Source: Cristatella mucedo (taxonomy: Eukaryota; Bryozoa; Phylactolaemata; Cristatellidae). Taken from it: a stretch of DNA of 55,000 bases. The DNA lies in contig WPIO01000007.1 of the NCBI GenBank assembly GCA_009760855.2, positions 2,595,001 to 2,650,000 on the forward strand. The letters are read 5' to 3'. The first letter of the stretch is position 1; every line of letters begins with the position of its first letter. The notes under the pieces were generated by a model. The model saw only the letters and a list, made by a program, of their open reading frames with translations, made no database searches and was not told the origin of the DNA. The position numbers and the translations under genes are program-made. Shown here one piece after another: positions 20,399 through 31,923 of this stretch.

Positions 20399-21730
20399 AC
20401 AAGTTAAACAGCGATGATGATACTGCAGATCCAGATTATAATTTCGCAGATGCGTCTGAGGAAAGAAAGCCACACTTGACTAACCAGACAGACCTCGATG
20501 ATGTGATCAGAGACCTTGGCTCCACCAAGTCCGACGCTGAGCTTCTGACACGTAGGCTCAAGGAGTGAAACTTGTTGGGTTAAAGTGTAAATGTAACAAA
20601 TCAGATAAGGCGTCACCAGCTTTTCCTGTCCACCATCTTCAATAGGTGGGCGGTGCCTTTGCAATGATGTGGCCGGTCTCTTTGAGGCAGTAGGAATCAC
20701 CTGCAGCCCGAGTGAAGGGCGCCTATTCTTCAATAGCACACACTGGAGCCTCAAAGCAGTGCTGCTTCCTAACGGGAACAAGTATCCGTCCCTCCCTATG
20801 GCCCACTCTGTGCACCAACGCCCGAGTCAAGATTTTCCTGGGTACACACTGGGAGGTCATTGGAGACTCAAGATGGCGTCTTTCCTGCTGGGCCTTCATT
20901 GCAGTTTTCATGTTTTCTTTGCTTAGGGAACAGCCGGGACGCTAAGGCTCACTACCACAAAAAAGGGCTAACCACAGCGGACCGGGTTCTCTGTGAGGAA
21001 ATACAACATCAAATTGGTCCAGTGGTTAAGGTGCTCGCCCCGACCAAGGTCTGGCTGAGGTCGTGGGCTCGAGCCCCGAGGCATATGTGAAGCGCCTGAA
21101 TAGAGATTAAGTTTTTTTTAGGTTGCTATACAAATGAATTATATTACATTAAATTATATATTGAGTGAGAGCCGCTGGAAGATCATCGGAAGGTGCTGAT
21201 GACACAACTGCAAGTCAAACTTAAACTCATCAAGTGATTTTCGCGGGTCAAGACACCGAGACAGCAGCTTTCAAGTAACTGCAACATATCTTTTCGCAGC
21301 CAGCTGTTAGAGGCAAAGTTCAAAGCTGGCATGTTCGTTAGATCCTAAATAAAGAAGATCAGACTGGAACGATGTAGCTAAGATACTGAACCGGGCGGAG
21401 GAAGCAGCTTGGAACTTGGGCTTCTTTGGTGGTTCTTCCTATCTTTCTAAGCAATAGCAAGGCTGAAAACAATGAGCACATCTTTCAGGCTCTCATGAAG
21501 AATGGGATGCAGAAATGTCCCTCGAAGTCCTTAATGATCACCTTGACAAATTCAAGGAGAGCTTACTCGGAGGAGCAAGGTGATCGCTTTCAGTAGGATA
21601 TACTCGACGGCGCATTTCATTACCAGGGACGGTATAACAAAAACCGGATCAAGGTCTATCTTTGAAGGCTTCTCGGAGAAAGCGATTTGCAGAATAGGCA
21701 CAAAATCTAGAACATCTAGTTATTTTTGAA
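20399..21730 (+). pseudogene. Decayed copy of an invertebrate repeated-protein family (function unknown)
   Basis: Broken plus-strand frames give a consistent protein in order: an acidic start with DLDDVIRDLGSTKSDAELL then TRRLKE and an in-frame stop (about 20480-20570); CNDVAGLFEAVGITCSPSEG then RLFFNSTHWSLKAVLLPNGN and KYPSLPMAHSVH (about 20660-20818); GDSR/LKMASFLLGLH (about 20864-20900); SCFLC then GNSRDAKAHYHKKG (about 20910-20970). After a SINE-B insertion come LLEAKFKAGMFVRS (about 21306-21345), AEEAAWNLGFFGG (about 21400-21436), and SEEQGDRF then HYQGRYNKN (about 21570-21640). I recall this layout (DL..LIRDL.LSK, WRLFIDSS..SLKAVLLHNG, FLC.WDSR) from highly repeated uncharacterised proteins of arthropods and other invertebrates, thought to be transposon-linked. 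It has at least four frame changes and several stops. Confidence 0.72.
21005..21152 (+). mobile_element. SINE-B nested in the pseudogene
   Basis: Full SINE-B: A box region TTGGTCCAGTGGTTAAGG, B box region GGGCTCGAGCCCC (21066-21078), then the LINE-like tail TGAAGCGCCTGAATAGAGAT. It interrupts the repeated-protein pseudogene and therefore postdates it. Confidence 0.9.
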
Positions 21731-22554
21731 CTCTCTTGTGTGGTCATTTTTCTCCAACTTCAGAGTAAATTGACGCTAATTTTGATTCAACTGATGTTTT
21801 TTCTGTCTACATGGGAACCGTATGACGCAATTATTTCAGTTATTACATCGGAAATGGATTACTTTCAAGCGAATGATAATACTGCTCACAAAAATTAAGT
21901 TTGTGGGGAATAATGGTTATTATATATACTTCCGAGGCATAAGCAATTGGATAATAACACTTACTTACAAGCTAGAAAAAACTGTCTTACTTAGTGGTGT
22001 CGGCTATAATAATGACATCGTTGTCCTTAACTGGAGACATGACTTTCGATTAATAAGATCGGAAGCCATGGTCCTTGTAGCTTTCGCGTGGCATTTGTAT
22101 TTTAGCTCTTGAAGAACTTTTATATACCTGTACTTATTTAAAACAATTAATTGTTTTGACTGTAGACTTCATTTGTAGCTATACCAGTAAAAGTATCTTT
22201 ACAAGTTTTTCGCAGCTGCCTGCTAGTCGAAAGAAGCTGCTGCAAAACTACGCTGAATATTTCTAGAAGCAGATATAGTGAGCCGATGGCGTAATAGTTG
22301 CACCACCGCTACCGTCAATTAATACGTTTGGTACACATGAAGAGTCGCCGTCAGTGAATTTACTCGAGACCATACTGCGGAGTTATGTCCGTCACTAACC
22401 CAACTGAGCAGAGCAGATAATTTGACTTGTCATTGTTTTCCAGCCATGCCGAGCGATCCGCGAAGGCTCCGTCTGGGTTTCGCTCGAGGTTTCGTAAACA
22501 TAACCATCGCGATCATGAACAACTCAATATCACAAACCTCTGAAGTGCCAGTTA
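21731..22554. other. AT-rich, no recognisable gene
   Basis: A 96-codon frame at 21822-22112 (+) is AT-driven and unrecognised. Confidence 0.45.
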
Positions 22555-22945
22555 TGATGACTATATCTATATTGACAGCATTTGATCTCGGATGGCCGCT
22601 AATTTCCTGAAGCTAAATGACGATACGAACAACCTAATAGTAATGAGCTAGCCTAGAATCACCATCAAGTTAGAAGATCTCACCCTTAAGATTGACTGAT
22701 CTAAAATCACCTCAGTGACGCTGGCCCATAATCTGAGAGTTCTGTTCGGCAAAGCGACTTGTTATTGGATGAGCACGCTGTCTTCACTTCCAAATCGGCC
22801 TAATTTTAGCGGAGGAACGTTGCTAAAAATCTGGACCTGATTAGAAAAGAATACGACAGCCGACCTATATCGTGCGTGCTCCTCAGCTGGAACTAGGCCA
22901 ACTTGACGGTGGACGTTCTTGTCTGCTTACCTGGTTACTTGTGCA
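22555..22945 (+). pseudogene. Decayed LINE-A-like fragment
   Basis: SRMAANFLKLNDDTNNLIVM (about 22588-22648) matches the LINE-A segment after the YADD box. It is followed by KLEDLTLKI, then a degraded ...A.NLRVLFGKA block and DLIRKEYDS (about 22838) matching ACLDKDTTS. Neither a tail nor the palm is present. Confidence 0.75.
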
Positions 22946-23543
22946 TTGTTAAATTCTTATAATAACCACGGATCCGAACCTCCGGTCCGGAGTTGTCTTA
23001 ATGTGTGCTTTGCATTGCTGGGCAAAGCACGAGTAACCTGTTCTGGGGGGGGGAGCCTATTTTCACTAGACCTCCCTTACTTTATTATGCCAGACCTTGG
23101 CCGCATGGCGCTAGAGTGATCGCCCGGGTATGTAACACTTTGTATTAATATAGACATATGCATTCCATAGGAGGGGGACTAAATAATACTACAGGGAGGA
23201 TCATGGACGCAGCAAAGCCACAGGGGGCGAGAGATGAGCGCCAGCGTGGGCGTGGGCAGACGTGTGAGTTGGCCAATCGGCTTCTGTAGTCGCCATGCCA
23301 CACCGGTTCAGCCCCATAAGTAGCAGCGTACCCCGTCATAGGTACGGGTAACTGGGCTTCGACGGCTGGGGTTCACGTCCGGACTCGTCGAGCACTTCCG
23401 TCGAAAAGCCTCAGACCTAGCCACTCATGCGTGGCCTGGGGGGCCGGCCTCCTGGCTGGGTGACGCCCAGCTCGGTAAATCGAACGTCAGCAGCTCAGGC
23501 TACATAGCCTTACTAGGGTATACATTTGTGCTGCTGCTGCTGC
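22946..23543. other. No recognisable gene
   Basis: Contains a poly-G run (23045-23053) and a short inverted repeat, TTCGACGG (23358-23365) with CCGTCGAA (23398-23405), enclosing GTCCGGAC. Function unknown. Confidence 0.4.
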
Positions 23544-23690
23544 ATGGTTATAATAATTCATTTGTATAGGGCCCCAAGAGAACTTAATCTCTGTTCAGAC
23601 GCTTCACATATGCTACGGGGCTCGAGCCCACTACCTCATCCAGACCTTGGTCGCAGCGAGCACCTTGACCACTGCACCAAACCAGTCCAA
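23544..23690 (-). mobile_element. SINE-B
   Basis: Complete reverse-complement SINE-B: ATTTGTATAGGGCCCCAAGA tail side, GGGGCTCGAGCCC (B-box region), and CACTGCACCAAACCAG (A-box region). Confidence 0.9.
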
Positions 23691-23738
23691 GTAAGATACT
23701 TTGGATGTCGGACACCCATGGTTATTTCTTCTCTTGCA

Positions 23739-23803
23739 GCGAGTTGTGAAGAGCCTCGATAGAGATTTGGCCAAATCTTAGGGCGCTATACAGACGACTC
23801 GCC
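23739..23803 (+). mobile_element. SINE-B/LINE tail fragment
   Basis: GTGAAGAGCCTCGATAGAGA and CTTAGGGCGCTATACAGA match the SINE-B tail. No head is present. Confidence 0.7.
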
Positions 23804-25329
23804 ATTATTACCTAGTAGGCTCACCAGTCAACGCCTTCTCATAGAAATATTGACCCTATGAAAAATAACAAGGCTCTTGTGCTTACTCACGGGTGAAGAC
23901 ATTGGTGTAGCGACCCTGCACCCTCCAATGGCCGCATATTCGTGGCAACCTCCAGGTTGTGGTCTTGGCCTCATGAGTACTGCCTGACTTCCGGGTACGG
24001 TTACAGCCATGCCAGGATAGCGGTCACTCATAGGAACCACTCCTACTCGGGCAGACGAAAACTAGATTGGACTCAAAATTGCAGATGGTGCGTTTTCTTC
24101 TCTACAAAAGTACAAGAAAATAGCTTAGAGCATCATGGAAAAGTCTGATGTTATACGGCAATGAAATAGCCGGTCAAACTCTCATTTTGAACAATTATGC
24201 GTGTCGTCCGGGGGGGGGGGGCCTCCGTACCGTAGACGGCGATTTGCATCCAATAACCCGTGGTCGAAGTCATAAAGCATCGGTTCCAATCTGCTTACCG
24301 TGAACGCTGGCACTCGAGGATAGAAGCTGGCTAGTCTCGGGCGCTTCAAAGAGAACGGCTGCTCGACTACGCAGCAATTGAAACAAATTTTGGATAATGG
24401 CACTGGTACGGCTTTCACCGTGCTGGCGGCAGCCATAGTCTATCATTTAGCATCCCTGTGATGGGTTAAAACCGGATAATAGCCAGACGTACGTACGTAC
24501 ATAACAAATTTTTTTGCGGAGAGTCGGTGCCAGAGTGACAGAGGAGAGCAACTGAATGCAGGCGATGAATGAGCAAACCGGAGCTGACGACAATGTAAAT
24601 TAGCCGGTAAAAAATCCTTCCGCCAGCAGTATTTGTAACCGAGTTCGCTGGGTCCAGAATCGCCGAAACTAACCACTTGGAGAAATGGATGACACGGCGA
24701 TAGCGACCGTGGTTTCAGAAAGGGTCTTAAAATGCACTAGCATTTTATCCAAGGATTAAAAATTTATCCTGTTAGATAAGTAGAATCATTATCATAATTC
24801 TGAAGTAGATTTCTTACCTGCGCGTTTTCTTCGAAATGATTAGGTGAGTATGGGGACGCTGCTGAAGCAGCCTCTGGTCGTGGCAATCTTAAGGATGGCA
24901 CTTTTGCTTTTAGCTAATCTATCGTTAGATAAATAAATAAGTGATTATTATAGAATTATCGCTACAGTCAGTTTGTTACTATAGATTAGTGATATAGCTT
25001 ATTGATTACTATAGACTAATGATGTACTGCCTGTCTGTCTCCAATTACCGACTGGCTGTCGCCGAGCACTGACTATCTGTCATCTCACAAAGCTAAACCT
25101 GATACTTGGCCAGCTAAAGGTACAGCACCCTCCGAAGGAAGGTTTAGGCTGGCATGGTTCCCAAGGGCTTTGCTGAGCCCCGGCTGAAAAACCCCTCAAA
25201 ATCCAACCAGTTTCATAGAAATATTCAATTTAAGACTTTTCACTTTCCGGCAGAACAAAGCCACGGCTTTTGCCACGGTCAACCAAAGACTAGTGCTGAC
25301 TAAAATCGTAGTTGTCTCCCAAGGTATTT
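23804..25329. other. No recognisable gene
   Basis: Holds a poly-G run (24211-24220), a TACG tetranucleotide run (about 24489-24501), and loosely repeated ATTACTATAGA(T/C)TA units at about 24940-25025. An 84-codon minus frame (24182-24436) is unrecognised. Confidence 0.4.
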
Positions 25330-25450
25330 CTACAAAAGCAACTTAATACAAGAGCGCGGTGCCGGCAGCCTTACGCAGCTCCCCAAGCTCGGAACTCACT
25401 ACCGACTGACTGACGTCACGGAATCTCCGGATTTGATTACATTAAAAAAG
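25330..25450 (+). pseudogene. LINE C-terminal fragment
   Basis: ARNSLPTDVT-like and SPDLITLKKKQKT (about 25380-25460, across a frameshift) match the NSLPT......LTTFKRNLKT end of the LINE ORF. The subfamily is unclear. Confidence 0.55.
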
Positions 25451-25774
25451 AAGCAAAAAACAACTTTTGTTTACAGCCGTTGCTCAATCCGAGTGAACTA
25501 TTTTTGTGCCGTTGTGCGGGTGCGACACAGCGCTTGTCGAGACTAAGAGCGAGAGCGATATTGTTTTGTGTACAGCACCTATTGTCTTTTTTTATTATGT
25601 GCCTTGAGTGCTTACCTGTGGTCAATTCAATGAACGTTACTAAGTAGGGGTCCCATTAGCCAGCAGCCTTGAGTGTGTTCTTGTGCAATTTAGCATGCAT
25701 TTTTAAGAGTGATAGATACTTGGGCGCTTTCGCGTGCTTGTCCAAGCTTGCCTGTCATTAACTCTTGCTTCTGT

Positions 25775-25850
25775 TGCAGGGAGCCGTAAAGTTTCTCAAA
25801 TAGAGACCCGGTTCGCTTATGGTACTATACAAAGGACTTGATGTATCATT
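25775..25850 (+). mobile_element. SINE-B/LINE tail fragment
   Basis: GCAGGGAGCCGTAAAGTTTC then AATAGAGACC and GGTACTATACAAAGG are a worn shared tail. Confidence 0.5.
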
Positions 25851-25946
25851 TTAAATAAGGAAATGTATGCCTTAAAGGAAAATATGAGAGACATTTGAAC
25901 TCCAGCTGCTTGATGATGCTGAAAAGCCGCTAAGTCTCAGACTAAG

Positions 25947-26100
25947 GATAAGGTGCTCGCACGTCATGGCCCCGAGGTCGTGGTTGCGAGATCGGCAACG
26001 CTGCAACGCTGTATTTCCCACTGAAAACAGGCGTGGCAGCCGCCACGGCTCTTCTGCCGGTGTCTAAGCGAGGCTGTTGAATCAGCTAAACTCTACTGTA
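25947..26100 (+). mobile_element. SINE-A variant
   Basis: AAGGTGCTCGCACGTCATGG, a damaged B box (GTGGTTGCGAGATC), GCCACGGCTCTTCTGCC and the SINE-A end GTTGAATCAGCTA. It belongs with the variant at 53.7 kb, whose head resembles SINE-B. Confidence 0.7.
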
Positions 26101-27267
26101 AATTAATTTACTTCACTTTTTAAGACCGGATTTGATTGCACGAATTAGCTGATTTTTTTGAGCTTGGAAGCCTGTATCAATTATTAAACGCGGTCTGCGT
26201 AGAATTGGGGATGCCTAAGCGCTTCGGCGTGGAGCATGCATTTTACCGAGCGCTCCAGGGATCTGGCAACGAACCTGGAAATATAGAGACGAGTATCCTC
26301 GTATCAGTACTTCGCGCCGTCCGGTTATGTTCGCAGCCTTTGTAGTTGGCATCCTGCGATTTGAGCCCGTACATGGGGTCGCTTTGGCTGTCTCAGAAAC
26401 TGTTCTATCTACTCCGTCGCACAGGGCATATATAAATATGCAAGGAGAGACGCGGGAAATGACGCAACCAGGCTGCTCCTTGCCATAAAACTTGACGCTG
26501 AATCATAGTCGAAGCCATTTGCTGTGTTGGACCAACCGACATACTCATTGCTTAAGCAAACTCTATGGCAGGTTGGAACCCACCAGCAGGCGGAAGGAAA
26601 GGTTTCACGGCAAACCGCACTTTTAATGTAGCTTATAAAAACCTCGAACAAGTTTTGCGATATTCTGGAGGTCGGTAGGTAAGCGATTATTACTGCGTGA
26701 AATGATCACTTCGCAGAGCGAAGTCAACATTTGCTAAGCAGGTTAGGTTTTTCAGAGAAAATCTCAGAACAAAGAGAGAGACCTAAGCGTTCCGTCACGT
26801 CACGGCTTCCACTCGGCGCTGCGCTCGCGACTCCGGGCACTCGCAGTAACGCGCCTTCTGGAGCGTTATACCAATCCGACCCCCCCCCCGCCCATAGACT
26901 AGCCGGAAATGAGTGGCGGTGATCAACCACAATACAGTCGAATGTATGTCCTCACAACTCTTAGTAAAAAGCGCTAAGAAATTCATTATATTGTATATCG
27001 AAACCGCCGATATGTTTTCGATGTTTTCAACCCGGCTTTAGGCAAAAAAGTTATGCGTCAGCCTGCGAGTCCCGCAGGATTTGCCGGCGAAACGATGTCT
27101 GCAGCAGCTCCGAGCCTCGTCTTCTCTCGCTTGAGGCCCTCCTCGTCGCGTCTTCGCCGTCGTCTCAAGATCTGCAATTGAGCTACTGAGTGCGGTATTT
27201 ACCCGAGCTCTTTAGGGACAGTTTCGATCGCGGATTCCTGGATCGGACGAATCCGCTATCAGCGGAT
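26101..27267. other. No recognisable gene
   Basis: Frames at 26136-26345 (+), 26409-26651 (-) and 26724-26930 (-) are unrecognised. A poly-C run lies at 26880-26889. Confidence 0.4.
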
Positions 27268-27422
27268 AATGTAATAATATAATCTAATCTAATAATGTTA
27301 TAATATGGAATAAATAATATAAATAATATAATATAATATAATATATACAATAATATAACAAATAATAAATAATATAATATAGAATAATAAAATATAATAT
27401 AATATAATAACATAATATAATC
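27268..27422. repeat. TAATA-type AT-rich microsatellite
   Basis: About 150 bp of TAATA/ATATA units. Tyr/Ile-rich ORFs are artefacts. Confidence 0.95.
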
Positions 27423-27949
27423 TCCCGTACACTTGCTAGCACTTGATATGGGTCACTCACCGTGGAGAGCAAGCGCTAGTGTTGGTTTTTCGCTGCGAGT
27501 TCCGCGGCGAAGTCTTCGCTTGCAAAGTTCAGGCTGACCCACTGCCCCGTTGCACAAGCTCAGGTGTACGAGCGTCACAGCCGCAACAGCTGCCGGCGCA
27601 GCTTTCGTGAGATCTTGAGCTGGCGCGCGAGAGCATCGGCCTCGTCCATCTCTGCGCCGTCACCTCTGCGGGTCACGCACCGCGATTCCTCCGTTTGTTG
27701 CACGGGTGCTACAGCAGTACATACAGCAGTGATTCCTTGGCAGCACCCAGTAGGTAGTAGTTACTAACTGCCGCCGATTGTAATGCAGCCTGCCGTCATG
27801 TTTCCGTGATGTCCAAAATAATGCGTTTTCTCGCCCAATTACAGTCTGAGGTAACTGTTACCAGCCTCTGCTGAGCGAGAGGACTCGCTACGTAACACTC
27901 GCTAAGTAGCTAATTTCGGCGTCGACCAGGGCGTCAGCCGTAGATATAT
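27423..27949. other. No recognisable gene
   Basis: A short minus frame (about 27641-27568, MDEADALARQLKISRKL) and a minus-strand GTGAGT donor-like site near 27461 were noticed but are not in matching frames. Confidence 0.35.
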
Positions 27950-28215
27950 CTTGTCCCCGGGAGACGATTTTCCCCTGCGCCACGAAAGCCGCGCTGCTCA
28001 GCGTTTTATTTTAGTCTCCGGGTCCAAGTTGGTGGCCAAGCTGAGCGGCGGCGTGCGATCGAAGAGGTTTGTTTGCCCTGTCTACGCGTAACTCCTGGCA
28101 GCTGTAACTTGCCGTCGCTCGCTCGCTCGCTCGCTGGCGAACTCTCGTACCGTCCGTCGGCGTCGGCTACCGCTGGGCCGTAAAATAATAGCGGCTGGGA
28201 GGCAGGTCGACTTCG

Positions 28216-28245
28216 CCCGGAGCCGGCGCCAGCGCCGGCTCCGGG
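28216..28245. repeat. Perfect GC-rich inverted repeat
   Basis: Two 14-bp arms (CCCGGAGCCGGCGC and its exact complement) separated by 2 bases. It is not followed by a T run. The purpose is unknown. Confidence 0.9.
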
Positions 28246-28706
28246 TGAAAGAAGCGGAAGAAGCTCGCTGCCTGCGGCTCGGGCGAGGCACGCCCACAAT
28301 CATAGAGGTCTGCGGCCGTCGACGGGAGATCGATCCGTCGTCGGCGGCGCTGGCTGCGCTCCGCCGCGCCGGTGCGAGCGATCGGCGCCGGGCGTCCGCG
28401 CGCTGCGCGCGCAGCCCGCTCGCCCGTCCGACTTCCGCGAGCCGTTGCACGCGCGGGCGCGAGCGAGCGCGCAGAGGCTCGCGCTCGCTCGCGCGTCCGA
28501 CGAGCGCGCAGCTAGCTCTTTATCGGGCTCTTTAGCCGGCGAAAGAGACAGAGCGCAAGCGGACGAGGAGTGGTCGTCGGAAATGAGCGACACCGCGCGT
28601 GGGACGGAGCACGCGACGCCGTGCAATGAATGCTACAGTAACGTAACGGGACGGACGCTCCTTATCAGCAGCGGGCCGTCGCTCCAGTGTCACAGCGGCG
28701 GACACA

Positions 28707-29048
28707 ATGGGAGATGCGTCTGGCGCCGCTGTTGACTTTCCAGGCATCTGCCTCCGGGAGGGCGGCGCGCGAGCACAGGCTTTTAACTGGAGTCGCCGTC
28801 TAGCGCGACTGGAAAGACCGACCGCTGCTCACAGCCCGGCGACCGTCGATGTCCCGCACGTCGCGCACGTCGCCGCCAGTGCCGACTCGGGGCAAGACCT
28901 GCGACAACCAGCCACTGTGCTGTACGAATTCGCTGTACACTGTGCGCAGCTTGAACGAAACGCGTTCGCTCTAGGCGAAGGCTTAGCTGCGAGGGCAGGG
29001 AAATACGCCCAGGGACGCCGATACACTTGTGAAGGCATCCGGCGATGA
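28707..29048 (+). CDS. Hypothetical ORF, 113 codons
   Basis: Begins MGDASGAAVDFPGICLREGG after ACAATGG (A at -3, G at +4) and includes the hydrophobic-polar stretch TVLYEFAVHCAQLERNAFAL. No known domain. It lies in a CpG-rich block where open frames are expected by chance, with competing frames on the minus strand. Confidence 0.2.
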   Translation: MGDASGAAVDFPGICLREGGARAQAFNWSRRLARLERPTAAHSPATVDVPHVAHVAASADSGQDLRQPATVLYEFAVHCAQLERNAFALGEGLAARAGKYAQGRRYTCEGIRR

Positions 29049-29253
29049 TCAATCGAAGTCAAGTCTTAGCCCCTGACAGAATTTATGGCTACGAGCCTGT
29101 AGAAACCGGCCCATTTCGACAGAAAGCAAGCTCACCATCGCAGCGGACGAATCATTGGGCGCTTGCATCCAGTGCCGCCGCCGGCGGCCCCGGCTCCGCT
29201 TCCAGACCCGATACGACGCCGACGGCCGTCTGGGCAGCACGACGCGGACGAGG

Positions 29254-29266
29254 CGCCATCTGGTGG
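29254..29266 (-). promoter_or_regulatory. CTCF-consensus-like site
   Basis: The minus strand reads CCACCAGATGGCG, which fits CCASYAGRKGGCR at every position. It is embedded in a near-palindrome (GGCGCCA ... TGGCGCC). A 13-bp degenerate match in 55 kb is weak evidence alone. Confidence 0.25.
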
Positions 29267-29420
29267 CGCCAGACAGCGCGCGCCCGGGGTGCGTTTGCCC
29301 GCGCGACATGGCGCCCGGATGCGTCCTGCGCCGGTCGCAACCTCTTTCGGGGCGCGTTCTCCCTCGCCGGTAGATGCGACTGGCGCCAGAGCTAGGCCCG
29401 CGGAGCTGCGTGCCCCACAT

Positions 29421-31738
29421 TTTCCTTTGCGAACTTGTCACTTAGCACATCGTTATAAAGAGACTGGCCAGCAGGCGGCGGGATCACGTTCGTCTCTGAG
29501 CGTGTGCATTTGAATGAATGTATGCGCGTCTGTGTTTTGCGTCATTGCTTCTGCGTGCGCGCGTGCGTGCGTTCGTTTGGCTGCGCTTACTCGAAAACTG
29601 GTCCCGACTTCTTCTGCGTGCGCGGAGATATGTCGGACGATGCTCGGAAGTGCACGTGACCGGAGGAAAATCTCCGCGGCTGGAGATGCACAAATTGCCA
29701 AGTGGTAGGGCATTTTCTGCCACGCTGAGCTTGGAAACGCCAGGGAACTCGCATTACTCCAATTGGCTAATGTCGTCAGATTTGACGCGCGCATTGCGCG
29801 GCGCCAGTCACGGTCAGTGCACGACTTCCAGTCTGCCTCGCGCGTGCCGAGGGGCAGCTCGACGGCGGTTCTACTGCTTCAGCGCTCACTTCACAGCCGC
29901 TTTGAAGTTTGGGCGTGGCCTCGCGACGTCGCCCACTTCTCGGCGAGATCAGCATTACGAGCCCGCAGCGGCTTGTAGACTAAGCAGGCCAGCACTATGG
30001 CAAGTAGGCCAGCATCGCATCGGCGTCACTTCCGGTCACGGATGCGCGCTTACCGACGGCTGAGGCCAGGCGATCCGAATGAGGGATCCTGCTGAGAGGG
30101 AGGGAGGGAGGGAGATCCCCTTGGTTCCGGGAAGGCTGCCGTCGTTTGGAGTACGCATAGCAGCTAGGCCGCAGTAAGCTGCTCCTGATGTGAAAGCAGC
30201 GATTGAGCGACGTGAACCCGGATGCCAGCTGGCACCCGCGGTGGCTGGTTAAATTCGCTTAAGAGGTTCATCGATACGGCGTAGCTCAGTGGGGGTGCGG
30301 GAGTAGGAAAATGGCTCAAACTTACTCAACCGAGGAACGTTGGTGACCTAAGCATGGCTGGAATTTACTTTGTGTGACTATCGAGAGAAGAGCATTGACG
30401 ATGGGGCTGCACGCATGAGATCTCGAGACGACCTTGACACTGCAGACCATTTAGCAGAAGTTGCCATCGGATGCGCTCGGCTGTCATATCCTGAGTTGCG
30501 AAATTTTGGCATCCTAACTAAGCCAGATCACGACAGTGCAGGAAACTATCAGTAGATCCTGAGTTATGCAATAATTCCCAAGCAGCTATGTCGTTGTCTA
30601 TTATTTGTTGCTGTCGTCTATTGTTATTATTTTAGAGACAATAGAAGAACCTCGGAACTAACTTTAATGCTGTTACTTGCAGGTAATTGCCCACGCCTTG
30701 CACGTGTAGCCTCCCTGCGCAAGTGGAGTATACAGCTCTACGTAAAGGACGCAAGGTTGTTTTTAAGGGCGTCTTTGATTGCTGCCGTGATCAGCAGTCG
30801 TCGGTGCACTTGCATGTCCACCCGTGCGATGTCTACGACTCGCTAGACGTGCTTTGAGGCGATAGATTCACCAGCACCTCTCACGCGTCTACACGAACTA
30901 GCACTCGCTATGCTCGCTGTAGCAAAGAACTGTAGTTCCTGAGCTCCCCCTTCCGGAGCGCATTCGTAACATTTCGTGTCAAAAGTACCGGTTGATTGCT
31001 GAGGACCCATTTGAAATCATCCGGTACTAGTCGTATTGCTTGCGATTGTGATGGTAAACTCTGTACTTTAAGCGCTGCTTGCGATCTTGACGGGATTAAG
31101 ATGTTTACCGAGTGCTGAGTTTTTGAGCGACTGGAATACTGGAAGTAGCTCTTTTCTCTTTTCTCAGTCGTAATTTGGTTAATCAAAAGAGAAATCGTTG
31201 CTGACACAAGGCGAATTTCGGAGCCGGCTGCACTTAACCCAAACTAAGAAAATTACAGAGCCATGTTGTACCGAACTTATTTACGAATTTAGAACCAGCC
31301 TCCAAGCCGAAAAGTAGAGTGACAGTACATACAAACGGGCAGCATCTAGAGGCATCAACACGAGTTCTTAAGCAATGATTTCGGTTCTTGCTGAAATCAA
31401 TCAGAGTAGTTGGCTATCGGGTATTTGCTGCCGTAATACCAAAGACAAACTCCTCAGCAGTCGGCTGAGAATGATTCTGAGATTGGTCAGAAGTAGGAGC
31501 TTACGTGTTCTGATGGAATTAGAATAAAACGGAACCGCTCTTGTTAATCTAGAAGATGTCTATGGTCGATGAAGCGACCAATGGAGCACAGGCTAACAGG
31601 TTGCTACGGTCAAATCCTTCTGGTGAAATTGGGAAACCCGGTGTAGTTGGCTAGGGTAGACCGAGCTTGTGATTTTACGCGAGAGCGTAGAGCTGGCTGT
31701 TCGTCGCGTGCACGTATAAGGTGCCCAACAAAAAAAAC
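29421..31738. other. No recognisable gene
   Basis: The 181-codon frame at 29518-30063 (+) is Arg/Leu/Ala-rich with no motif, probably from composition. A GGGA run is at 30097-30111. Frames at 30370-30555 (+) and 30908-31207 (-) are unrecognised. Confidence 0.4.
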
Positions 31739-31912
31739 ACTAGCTGATTTAACAGCCTAGCCTCTTTTGTATAGCGATAGAAGAGCCTTTACGGCTATCA
31801 CCACCGCTTCCGGCAGCGATAAAGGTTCGCTCACCACAGGATTCGAACCCACGACCTCAGGACTGAGGTCGCGTGAAAAGCAACCGCCTTACCTAGTGAG
31901 CCATCGCGGCGT
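31739..31912 (-). mobile_element. SINE-A, head-to-head pair member 1
   Basis: Full-length minus copy: TAGCTGATTTAACAGCC end, ACCACCGCTTCCGGCAGCGA body, GGATTCGAACCC B box complement (about 31839-31850) and CCTTACCTAGTGAGCCATCG head. Confidence 0.92.
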
Positions 31913-31923
31913 GCCTAAGTCTT

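Larger units (their letters stand above)
27950..29420. promoter_or_regulatory. Large CpG-rich region
   Basis: The most GC- and CpG-dense 1.5 kb in the window, with CGCTCG repeats (28117-28136) and GCGCGC clusters (about 28395-28510). Open frames overlap on all strands because stops are rare in such sequence. It holds a perfect 14-bp-arm hairpin and a CTCF-consensus-like site, listed separately. The role as promoter or island is inferred from composition only. Confidence 0.4.

Noticed and set aside
23346-23410. Hammerhead-ribozyme-like fold (TTCGACGG/CCGTCGAA with an inner GTCCGGAC)
   Set aside because: The invariant CUGANGA and GAAA core is not present on either strand, and stem III is missing.
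27562-27641. Minus frame MDEADALARQLKISRKL as a coding exon
   Set aside because: Only 24 codons, and the nearby donor-like site is in another frame and beyond its stop.
29518-30063. 181-codon plus-strand ORF
   Set aside because: Arg/Leu/Ala-rich in GC-rich DNA, overlapping frames on both strands, no motif; likely compositional.
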